DNA from: Porogramme epimiltina
Lineage: Eukaryota; Basidiomycota; Agaricomycetes; Polyporales; Polyporaceae
Assembly: GCA_900155495.1 (NCBI GenBank)
Contig: FTLJ01000185.1
Location: forward strand, 1-36,659
DNA length: 36,659 nt
Direction: 5' to 3'
Shown: in pieces, positions 1-10,400 of the stretch
Position numbering within the stretch: the first letter of the stretch is position 1
How the letters are laid out: the number at the start of each line of letters is the position of its first letter
Notes under the pieces: generated by a model
The model's input: the letters and a program-made list of their open reading frames with translations, nothing else
What the model was told of the DNA's origin: nothing
Databases searched by the model: none
Position numbers and translations under genes: made by a program

Positions 1-1361
1 GGGGAACGGACTGGGGAGGGGGGAGGGGAGAGAAAACAAACAAGCTGGGGGACAAGGCGGGGAGGGCGGGTCCTTATAATGACCGCTGAATCAGAATGTG
101 CCTCAGTATCAGGAGAACTGTTCTATTCACACACATTCAAGGGAGGAATTGATATCAACCGGCCCACGGCCATCAATATCCGTCATGGCCAACCGCGCTG
201 CAGACCAAGGTTGCATCGCACGAAGCTGCCAATCCTCGGAGCCGTTTGCCGAGATCTTGAGGGATTTATTCGGCCACCGAGGACCAACTGCGCGTCTGAA
301 ACAGCAGAGGAGCTCGTCTGGTGGAGGCGGCTCAGAGACGCGAGAGAAAACGAGGACAACAAGCGTGAGGGACGCACAACATGTGGCCATGGGGCTTCTA
401 GTGCCTGGCGGTCCCGGCCGGCTGGCCGAGAGTATGTAAGAAACCTAGCGGCTTGAGCCGGGAGTGAGGCCACCGTCGGAGGGGCCGCCGCACGCGTAAT
501 GGGCTCCAATCCCATCGGATGCGTTCCTCTCAGTTGGTAATCTGGTCGCTGTTACGGCGTATGCTGGCATATGACGCTAGCGCGGTCCTCGATCATCCCC
601 GGCTGGTGTTGAGAGATCGCAGTGTGTTGCGCACTGGCCCCCCATCGGCGCACCGTGTTTGGGGGCGTGTCGGGTGGCGGGCGACGACGATGGCAGTTGC
701 ACGGCGCGGGGAAGGCGCGGCAGCAGTGGATGGGATGACGATGGGGCAGGTACGCGTCAGCAGAGGCGGTCAGAGCCGCCGGTACGTGGCAGGGTCGGAC
801 AAGGAGCGCGAAGACGACAAACCCGACCCGGCGTCCTCGGTTGTGATGGTTTCGGTTGCTTCTTCACTTCATCCCTCCCGTTTGGGCACCGCGCCCGCCA
901 CCATCCATGGAACGTGCTCAACGGCATCGGGGCCCCGCGCGGCCCTCCCCGACCGACGTTCCTCCGGGCCTTGCTTCCACGCTCCCCAACGCCTCCAACC
1001 TCCCGGCGCACACCTCTTGGGTCCTCGCCGCGGTCACCCTCGTGTTCATCGCGATCGGAAACCGCGGCAGAGATGATAGGAACCGGCACGGCGTTTACTC
1101 TTCCCGCTTTCCTCTTACCCCCGCCTCTTTCGGTGGGACCCTGCGTACACTGCTCACGCGCACTATATATACATTGCTTCTTTATCTGACTGGACATCTT
1201 GACAGAAAGGAAAAGGGAGAATCAGGAATGTCTGATGCGCATCCAGGTATCGACGTCGTATCTGTGCAACTCCTCCATTATATTGTACCGTCGCCCAATA
1301 TGTACCCATCGGCCCGACGTCCTCGACGTGTCACACGGGCGGCGGATCGTCCTCGAGGCTC
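1..1361. other. Gene-poor left edge
   Basis: No reading frame here looks like a real protein; the open frames overlap on both strands and have the Arg/Pro/Gly-rich composition expected of GC-rich noncoding DNA. The first 70 bases are strongly G-rich. A TATATATA run is at 1164-1171. The right end should contain the 3' untranslated region of the minus-strand PP2A gene that stops at 1362. An open frame from ATG 907 has one hydrophobic stretch (near 1015-1060), but it runs on into the antisense of the PP2A gene, so I did not call it a gene. Confidence 0.5.
47..70 (+). other. Putative G-quadruplex motif
   Basis: Four runs of at least three G are separated by loops of 7, 1 and 1 bases, which satisfies the usual G3+N1-7 pattern. 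Folding is a prediction only. The upstream gene, if any, is outside the window, so no role can be assigned. Confidence 0.4.
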
Positions 1362-3663
1362 TCAAGCTTCTAGAGCGTGCGCTTTCTGTAGTCCCTTTGA
1401 GGCGAAGTAACGAACGTCTGCGTCCGGATCGTTCTTGAGCGCTTCCAGAACTGGCGCGACCTTGTGCTGCACCAGCTGGACGCCCTCGGGTGACTCCCCC
1501 AGCGAGACCGCCACTGTCTCGAGCGCTTTCGCGACGTTGAACCGGATATTCGGGATGGGATCGGAGGCGAGCTGAACCAAGGGGTCGAGAACGGTCTCTT
1601 GGAGCACCTCCAGCGTGAGAGAGGGAGCAATAGTCTGTTATGGATCCATCAGTTTGCATTGACAAGATGCGATCGCGCGATGCGCAAGATGCGGCATGCG
1701 CGACGCGTTCGGAGCACTGCACTGACCATGATCGCTTGCACCGTGGTCATCCGGTAAAGGTAGTTTGGATGTTGCCCCATCCCCACCACCTTGGGAACAA
1801 TCTGCTCCCTCGACCATTCCACACCGAACACCTCCGTGAGCTTCTTGAGATTAACTGCGGCGGCCTCCCGGATGCTGTACACGGTGTCGCCCAGCCACGA
1901 CATGCACAGGTTGCCGAGCGACTCGTCGAAGAACGGCTTGCCGAGCTGGGTCGCGAGGAGGGGGATGTACTCGATGATGGCCTGTCGGACGCGCCAGGAC
2001 TTGTCCTCCGCCAATTCGACAATGGCAGGGAGAAGGCTCTCCGACAGAAGTTCGATACCAATCACTGCGGAATGAAGGGAGAAGATTAGCCCGCGGACAT
2101 GGAAGCCGTCAATTCAACGACGCACCGGAGTTAACGAGTTCTAGCTTGCTGATGATGTTGAGCCGCACCTCAGGGAACTCATCTTTGAGGAGATGGAGGA
2201 ACAGGGGGAGGAGATGCTCGATGGTGGCATCCTTGCCCAGGAGCGGTGCGAGGCCGCTGATTTGGTTCGCGAGGGCAGCGCGGACATGCTGGGAAACATC
2301 CTGGCAGAGATCGCGGACGCACGGCACTATCCGGGCCAACACTACTTCCTTCTCGAGCAACTTTGAAAAGCCTATGTTCCCCTCAACGCAATGCACGGAA
2401 ACGAAAAATCCGTGAAACTCATACCTGGGACCTGCCCAGCGGCTGCCGTTCGGACCTCAGCTTCGTTGTCCTTGAGTAATTGAACGAAGTGTCCGATGAG
2501 CTCCTCCCGAACGAGCTCCTGTCCTACTACTTCCGCCAGCTGTCGCGCCCGCCACTCAGCGACATGGAATCAATGCGCATGGAAGGCGGGTACGAACCTC
2601 GTTGAAATGACTCGCCGCCATGTAGCGCACCCGCCAGCTCTTGTCCGTCATCGTCTGCCGGATCTGCTTCAACAGCTGCTCCTTGACCTCGGCCGGCGAG
2701 AGCTGCTGCGCGATGGCGATGAGGTCCTCCACGGTGAGAAGGCGGACCGAGTCCTGGTCGTCGGATTGGAGCTTCCGGTACATGGCGAGCCCATCGCTGA
2801 GGACGTGCGGTTTCGTGAACTTCTTGACGAGGGGCTACACGGCAAGATCGCACATAATCAACTACACCGCTGCAACACTAAAGGTTCGCAACCGGGGAGG
2901 ACGTACCGCGAGCCACTTCGCCGCCGCACGGCGGACCATGGGCGTGTCATCTGCAGCGAGGGAGGCAAACGCGCGGCGCAGGTCATCCTGGATCTGCGTC
3001 GAGACCTTGTCGTAGGCGGGCGCATAGAGAGCGCACGATGACGTGCGGGACGTGAACCACTCGCCCCGCGACAGTCTCTGCACGAGGGGGATGTAGTGAC
3101 TCTCGATTTGATCTTGGCTGAGGACTGCGGAGACCTTCGTAATGGACTCGGCCGCCTGTTGTGGGGGATGTGAGCATGCCGCCGGGACCCGCAGCATATA
3201 CGCAAAGGGAGGGCATCGTTGAGGCACAACACCAAGAATAGGGGAAGGGAGGGGTCTCGAATCTTCGTTCAACGTACCTTGTCTCGTACCAGGGTCTCCT
3301 CCACCGCGGAAAGATTCTCCAGAGGACCAAGCAGAACATGTGCCTGTTCCGGCCCTCCAATGTACTCCTCGAAGTTCCTCCCCAGCTCCTCCGCGAGCGC
3401 AAGCAAAACCTCATCTTCATCGTCTACGGAGTCTTGCAAGAAAGGTATCAGCTCATCGCGCGCGCGTTCGGGGCCGAGGGCGAGAGCAATCGTCGATATG
3501 CGATGGATGGCGTTCAACCGCAACTGCACGTCTTCCGACCTGAGCTCATCCATAAGGATGGCAATCGGGGCAATCTAATCATGTGGCAATTCGTCAGCTT
3601 TTAGCGCGATTAGACACGAGAGGAACGCGAGCGAACATCGTCCAGAGATGCATTTGGGTCCAT
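1362..3663 (-). CDS. TPD3: PP2A 65 kDa scaffold subunit A (HEAT-repeat)
   Basis: This is the structural A subunit of protein phosphatase 2A, a horseshoe of HEAT repeats that holds the catalytic C and variable B subunits. The first exon (3663-3637) encodes nine residues, then joins at 3574 to a frame containing [18 protein letters not shown], the N-terminal HEAT repeat of the family. Further exons carry [73 protein letters not shown] and [17 protein letters not shown], collinear with human PPP2R1A. The C-terminus ends about ten residues after [15 protein letters not shown], with TGA at 1362-1364. About eight exons give roughly 600 residues, close to the usual 590. All repeats appear intact. 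The gene is isolated, with gaps on both sides. The family call is very secure; some splice sites were read by eye only. Confidence 0.95.
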
Positions 3664-5909
3664 GATGTGGTGGTGGGTAGCGGTCTAGCACCGACGGAGG
3701 GGCGTGGGGAACTGGGGCTCTGTCCTTTTTGTTCTCGCTAGAGGCGACTGTAGGGACGAGATGGAGGCAATTGTGAAGCAGGGGCGCAAGTCGGCGTGGC
3801 GGCGTGTGGACAGAACGAATGGATGGATGAAATCTCTCGCTAGTCACCTTGTTTGGAACAGATTCAGCCTCGTGCGACCTATCACGGGCGCCAATTTCGC
3901 GCGAACCGCCACTCTCTCAAATACAGCCTTTTCCTCGCTGGAAGCGTTTGCGGCACAAAATACAAGTACAGAATGTACTCAAATTGCGACAACACTACAC
4001 TACATAGTTACATCCAAACCCTGTTATCTACACTGAAGCCAGCCACGCATATCTGCAGCACGAAGCCACAGCAAACGGGCTAGCGACACCTTCTCGAAGA
4101 AGGAAGCTCCAAAAATTAGATGATGCAGACCAGGACGAGTCCTGAGGTCTGCAAGCCGACAGGGGTGTCGACTAAGCCTGAGGGAAGTGGATTTTCCCCA
4201 TGGTGCTTCCGTCAAGCACCTCTTCCACTCGAATGTGGGCGGGTGTTGAAACCCTGCAACATTTACGGATCAGAAAGGGGGAAGAACATTGCAGCACATT
4301 CGACCTACTTCAACTTGCGTGACGATACCCGTACGAAGGGAAAGGCGAATGGAGCGCCATCGAAGACGTCAGCGACGCTTCACTGCGTACCAACGGTACG
4401 AAACCCTGGAGCCCACGTCCGGGGCTCCCTCCCCAGTGATCGTTGGGGGATGACCGTTGCGGTCTGGGTTTGCAACCAAGGACGCTCTGCCCCGGTTGAA
4501 CTTGGACGCCTTATCCAGGTATCCAGGTACGGGCACAGGACGGGTGCGGCCGCGGACGGTTCTGTCCTGAAACTACCACCGAACTTCGTTCGTTCGGAGA
4601 CAACCCTATGGGTTAATGACAGCACTGGGCTTGACAACTGAGCCTATGGCCCGGGGAGAACGCTATGCGCGTGGCATCCACCTCTCTGTGCGAGAGGCTC
4701 TAGACGAACGAGTTCACAGTGTGGAACATCGGGTCGGATGCTGTGGACCGCTTCGGGATCTGCTGGGGGAAAACTTCGTGCAACCGGGAGGATGCTTGGA
4801 CGGCGAAAGATGACGAATGTGTCGATCCTCGTGCGTCCTATGTCGAAGCTGGCCAGCGACCGTCGCACCGGATGTCGGTTGTCCATTTGAGCTTCCTCAG
4901 CCATTGCACCGATGCACCCCGATTAGGGGCGCTCAGCCCCCGATAGATACGAGATCCTCGTGGGGCCTTTCGGGGCTGGCAAAGTAGGCGGCAGAGATGA
5001 TCGTGCTTTGACGATGAACTATTGCATGCGCTCGGTAACGCGGATGGTGATCGAGGCGATACAGCGACTGCGAGGTACATAGATTGTCCTTCAGGGAGGA
5101 GGGCCACTGTCCGTACGGTACCACAAGACCTGCAGAGCAGTACGTGTCAAGAAATGTGAACAGGGTTGATTCCATTTGCCTATCTTCATGGCATAACGTC
5201 CCGCGACCTCCCGATAAGGGAGACCGAGGGCGTCGATAGCGATCCCAGAAGGGACCACCTCGTACGCCCGTCTCGGGCCTACCATGCTCGCGATGTCTTT
5301 GTACGCATCCAGTGAGGAAGCCGTAAACTGTCTCGAGCATCGGGTATCGTGCAGGTTCATCGCGTGAGGAGAGCGAGACAACAAGCCTGGCTTGAGTGGC
5401 CTTGGCCGTGCTGGAAGCCACCGACAACGGACAGGGCTTGAAAGGAGATCGAGTGCTGCTTCCCGAGTTGAGGCTCAAGAGCAACTACTCTTGAAGGGAG
5501 GACGTCGACTGAGTAACATGGAGCTACGAGGGTATGGGGGACGGGAGTAGACTGCTGATGAGGGGTCGGGGGAGGAAAGGGAAAGCAAGGCCAAGGTCCG
5601 GGGAAAACGCGACATACACACAGGTGCGCTTTTGTAGTCAAGTGTGCCGAGTTTAGGGCAGGTTGCGGGTCCGCTGAATCGGAGATCTGAGTCACCTTTG
5701 TCACCGCCCATGCATTGTCCGTCACAGCCCGCACACATGTGGGGGTGTCACGATGACGTCCCCACGGCGGACCGGGCACCGGATGCGGTGGCCCCGAGTC
5801 CCGCGCAGGGATGCCGTTCGGGGACCGTTGGGAAGGACGAGATCTCGAAAGGACTTAAACCCAACCGGAGGCCAGTCATCTCTCACCTTCCCCCACCAAC
5901 GCCTTCATC
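3664..5909. other. 2.2 kb gene-poor gap
   Basis: This separates the divergent PP2A and mutarotase genes, so both ends must hold their promoters. I find no recognisable protein, tRNA or transposon terminal repeats. Open frames at 4120-4641 (plus) and 4933-5484 (minus) have no motif I know. A minus-strand frame at 5091-5384 has a more protein-like composition and is discussed as a finding. Around 4513-4529 there is a short direct repeat of ATCCAGGT. Confidence 0.5.
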
Positions 5910-6973
5910 ATGCCGGCCAACGTGAAGCTCGATCGGGTCATCCTGCGCCATCCCTCCGTACGCACTACCAGCTGCGTCCCGTCGTGACATCGATCGATGT
6001 TAACAAACGGCCTTTCATAGGGATCCAGTGCAGAGATCATGTTCTACGGTGCCACCGTCGTGTCGTGGAAGTCGATTGGTTTGTACGATAACGAGCCTGT
6101 CGAACGCCTCTTTGTCTCTTCAAAGGCGGCTTTGGACGGTAGCAAGCCCATTCGCGGCGGGATCCCACTCGTGTTTCCCTGTTTCGGGGCCCCCACACAT
6201 CCGGACCACATGAAGCTCCCTCAACACGGTTACCTCAGGAACATCAGGTGGGACTTCAACAGCATTATGATGGACAACGAGGCCGGCGTTACGCTTAAAC
6301 TAAGTACGCTGGTAATCAATCCTTGCTTAGTTTTGGGAATCTCACCTGTAATGTGCTATAGCGCTCGCGCCCACCGCGACGATGAAGGAGCAGTTCAATT
6401 ATCCTGTGCGGCTGGAGTTTGTGGTGACCTTGTCTGCCCACCAGCTGAGCACGGACCTCCGCGTGAGGAATGTCGCTCAAGCCACCCACCCACCCATGGA
6501 GTTCCAGGCGCTCTTCCACAACTACATTCGTGCACCGGCCGATGACGTCCGTATCACTCCTTTGACGGGTTTGTCATACTATGACAAAACGGAATCTACT
6601 GAAGAAGCACGTGCAACCCCGAAGGTGGAAAGTCGCGAGGGCGTCGACGTGAAGGTTTTCACGGACTCCGTTTACGAGGGGGCTTCGGGAAAGTACAACG
6701 TAGCCTGGCCATCCGGAGACATCGAGATCAAGACGGTAAACCTGAAGGACGTTGTGGTCTGGAACCCGCAGAAGGAGGCCGGTGAAAAAATCGGAGACAT
6801 GGAGGACGGCGGCTGGTATGTGCTTGGAATACGTTCAGGGACACTTGTCTGACATTGGCTTCTTGCACAGGGAAAGATATGTCTGTGTAGAGCCGGGATG
6901 CGTTCGCGGCTTCGTCAGTCTTAACCCTGGAGAGACCTGGACGGGGCAGCAGGTGTTGTCAGTCAAAGTATGA
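5910..6973 (+). CDS. Glucose-6-phosphate 1-epimerase (hexose-6-P mutarotase)
   Basis: The predicted enzyme interconverts the alpha and beta anomers of glucose 6-phosphate and related hexose 6-phosphates in the cytosol. It belongs to the aldose 1-epimerase fold and resembles yeast YMR099C. Four exons (5910-5957, 6021-6303, 6362-6815, 6871-6973) splice in frame to 295 residues. Family motifs appear in order: FYGATVVSWK, LDGSKPIRGGIPLVFPCFG, KLPQHGYLRN (His), ALFHNYIRA (second His), VVVWNPQ, and CVEPGCVRGFVSLNPGE with the catalytic Glu. The start is the only ATG before the conserved short exon 1, and length matches the family. No anomalies. It lies 454 bases upstream of REV3 on the same strand, with no evidence of co-regulation. 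Confidence 0.93.
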
Positions 6974-7426
6974 TTGTCCTTGGCAACTTTCTGGAGGGAT
7001 TGAAAGTCACGACGTCCTTGTATGCTTGTATATCTAGCACGGCGGCGGTACCAGACACGGGAGATTGTAGGTTACTGGATAGCTGATCAGCTGAAACACA
7101 ATCAAATTGTTCTGTTGGACACACTCGCCAAGCTAGAATCTAAGTAAGCTGCTCATTGAGTGAGTTTAGGGTCCTATGAGACCTACCCAGGTAGCTCCAG
7201 GTAAAGCGTTGTGTAGAGTACGTGTGAACTGAATGTAGGGTCTGGAACCCGGACGGATACTTCGACGCATATCCGACTGGACCGGAGTCTTTATGGCACG
7301 TGCTCCTGACGCGTCCGGACGCGATACGCGTTTGAGCGTCTTGTCTGGTTGTGTCCACCACTCCTCGCTGTACATATCTTCGCCTCTCTTCTTGTATACT
7401 ATCACCTCGTGGCCCATGACTTTGCA
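6974..7426 (+). promoter_or_regulatory. Intergenic region and REV3 promoter
   Basis: This holds the 3' end of the mutarotase gene and the upstream region of REV3; no gene is seen. A CACGTG E-box is at 7297-7302. Two ACGCGT palindromes (7309-7314 and 7326-7331) lie 17 bases apart, about 96-118 bases before the REV3 start. ACGCGT is the MCB core bound by MBF at G1/S promoters of DNA-synthesis genes in yeasts. Use of these sites here is inference. Confidence 0.45.
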
Positions 7427-10400
7427 ATGTCTTCCCAGTCGGTTTCTCTCAAGGTCAGGATCAACCAAATTGACTACACCATGGTACCGGCCGGACCCCT
7501 CGACAATACGACTCTTCATCGAGTGCCAGTCATACGAATCTACGGCGACTCTTCCATAGGTCCCAGGACGTGCTTACACGTGCATCAAGTATACCCCTAC
7601 TTCTTTGTAGAGTATCTTGGGAAGATGAACCCGGAACTCGGTGAGTGTCCTTGCTCAGGGGATCTCTCTGATATCCTTACACACTCTCAGTTCATCGTTA
7701 TGTGGCGAAGCTCAAGCATTCACTCAACCATGCTATCGCCATTTCCATGAAGCGAAATCCTCATTCCGCCAAATCTCAGTTTGTTCGTGCCATCGTGCTT
7801 GTCAAAGGCATACACTTCTACGGCTTCCACGCCCACTATGCGCCATTTCTCAAGGTACACATAGCCGACCCCGCATTCGTCAGCCGTGCGGTCACCATCA
7901 TGCAGTCGGGTACCGTTATGCAGACTCGCTTTCGCGTCTACGAAAGCCACCTCTCTTACATCCTCCAGTTTCTCTCCGACTTCGGCTTGTACGGGTGTGG
8001 GTGGATTGACCTTGGCGAGGTCTGGAGGCGGGCTGGTGACGACGAGACCCTTGAAGACATCGACTCGAAAACATCTCTGAAAATTTTCAAGGCCTCACCA
8101 TACTTTCGTCAAACCCGCATGCCACTCGAAGTCGACGTCGCCGCACATCAAATCCTAAGCCGCCACAAGCTCGCAGCCCGTGAAATGCACCACAAGCTGA
8201 CCATCCCTGCACCGCCCCTCCCTCCAGAACCCCTCGTACTGAGCGTGCGCGAGCTGTGGGAAGACGAGCGGAGGAGGCGAGAGGAGAAGGGCTTGATGCC
8301 GACCCCTGAACTCCCGAAGGACCCTAGCGCCAACTCGCGCGAGCCTGGTGGAGACTGGGTTGCCGAAGCGCGATGGTGGGAGGAAATCAGGATGCGCATC
8401 GAGCGGGAGCGGGGTCGGGAAACAGTGCCACCGAAAATGTCCTGGGAGAAGTGGGTAATGACGACATTTGAGAGCATCGAAGCCCTTTGGGAGGATAAAT
8501 ACAAGACGTGGCGGCCACGCCCAACTGGGGGTGACGGGAAGTCGGATGGGCCTTCAACGACAGAAGTCAACCCCTATCAAGCGTCAGGATCCTCGTCGTC
8601 TTCACGCGAAGAGGACAGCAGTATTGTTGGCGGGGTGGTTGATGTTGAACCGGACGTTGACGAGACGATGCTCAGCAGCCAGGCTCTTAGCCAACTCATG
8701 GCACGTGAAGAGGAAGAATGGGGGAAGGAGGTGAATGATCGCGACGAACCTGAATTGGAGGATCAATACCCGGAAGAGGATGAAGAATTGACGGAGGATG
8801 GCCCCCTTCCTGATCTCCAGGCTGCATTTGACGAGGCAAAACGTCGGGAGAGGTGTGATTGCTATTTCAGCATACAGTGTGCGGCAGTTGACTGGCTGTT
8901 CCAGTTCTCATGACACGCTAAGCCCCCCAGGAACCCCTTCGCCCTCGAAGGATCCGAACCCTTTTAAGGACGTCTGGTCCAGAGTTGCGCGGTAGGCGAA
9001 TTCTTTTGGGGAGGACACGCTGAGGCTAAAAATTGTCACTTGGGTAGGTCATCATCTCGCCGACGGTCTGAGTCAGTCACTTCTAATGGGCCCAGAACCC
9101 CTTCTAAGTAAGTTTCGCGTACCCCTATGCCGTACATTCGCTGACCCGCCAGTAGGGTATGATTACCAGCAATGTGTTTATCAAATACTGATGTTATTTC
9201 AATATAGTCCCGTCGGCATACTCCCGTCCAAACTCCAGCGAACGACCGTGTACATCCAACTCTGAAACGGCCATTCGCCAACACAATAAGCAGAGAGCCG
9301 TCCTTGCCAGACATTTCACCTGGAGAATCTTTGTCACGGTCAGTGCGCCAGTTACTCCAAGACCACACTGTGCGCGAAACGGACTCTGACAACAGATTTC
9401 TCAGAAATCATGAAGCATCGGTCATCTCCATTGACGAAGAGAGGCGCCCAACAAAGAGACTCAGACTCAGCCCGCCGGCACCTCCTCATTTGGCACAGTC
9501 AACGAGTACCGAGTCAACCTCTTCGGACTTGACTTCTGGCCTAGGATACACCACCTCCCAGCCCGTCTCATTCGGGAGAAGCCCGGCAACTCCCCTCTCC
9601 AGTCATCGAAACTTGTATCAATATCATCGTTTGCCTCCAACCTCCGCCGAACTTCTCAACAGTACTGAACGTTTCGGCGTACCCAGCAAGATTTATCGCG
9701 ATCCTTACTACTCTAAAGCTTCGGATGCCCCCGAAAGGCCCAGAGAGTATGCTGGCCTTGTATTTCATCTCAAGGGTGGTCTAGGCATCACAAATTTAGA
9801 AGAATGGCAAGGACACGACCGCGGGATACGACCTGAGACAGCATTGTCTACGATGCTGATCAAGTCGGACGTCGTCGGATGGGAATTTGCGAGTGCCCCG
9901 CCGAGTGTCAGACAAGTCCGGAAATGGCTCAGGGACGAGAAAACCCGCTTAAATGGCGGACAGGCACACAAAAACTCGTCGCAGGTTATTGTTCTATTGC
10001 TTTTGGGATCGATAGTCTTGCTCACAGACAGGTTAGATTGAAGGACCCACCCAGCTAAACCCTTACGGATTGAAAAGCACTCTACCCCCTCGCCCTCGGA
10101 ACGTGAAACGAGAAGAACAGAACATGACCATTCTGGCACTCGAGGTTTTTGGTACGCTCAATACGGTCCTTCCCTCATGCCAGAAGATTTCATATGTTGT
10201 TTCCAGCGCCATCCAAGGTGGACCGTGTCCCAGATCCTGGAGACGATGAAGTAGCGGCCATATTCTACTCCTTTCAGGACTCCAGATTAGACGCTATTGA
10301 TGCCACTCCGCTTCATTCCGGTATCATTGCGGTGGAAGGTGCTCAACTTAACGGACGCCGATTGAGAGCGCCGAAGGTCGAATACGTCGAGAGCGAGCTG

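Noticed and set aside
907..1410. Open frame from a well-placed ATG with one hydrophobic segment
   Set aside because: The frame runs antisense into the last exon of the PP2A gene, its composition is Arg/Pro-rich as in noncoding GC-rich DNA, and no family is recognisable.
10040..10260. Apparent stop and frame breaks in the middle of REV3, suggesting a pseudogene
   Set aside because: Short introns at 9985-10036 and 10152-10204 restore SQIEGPTQLNPYG and the following conserved blocks, and all polymerase motifs are intact.
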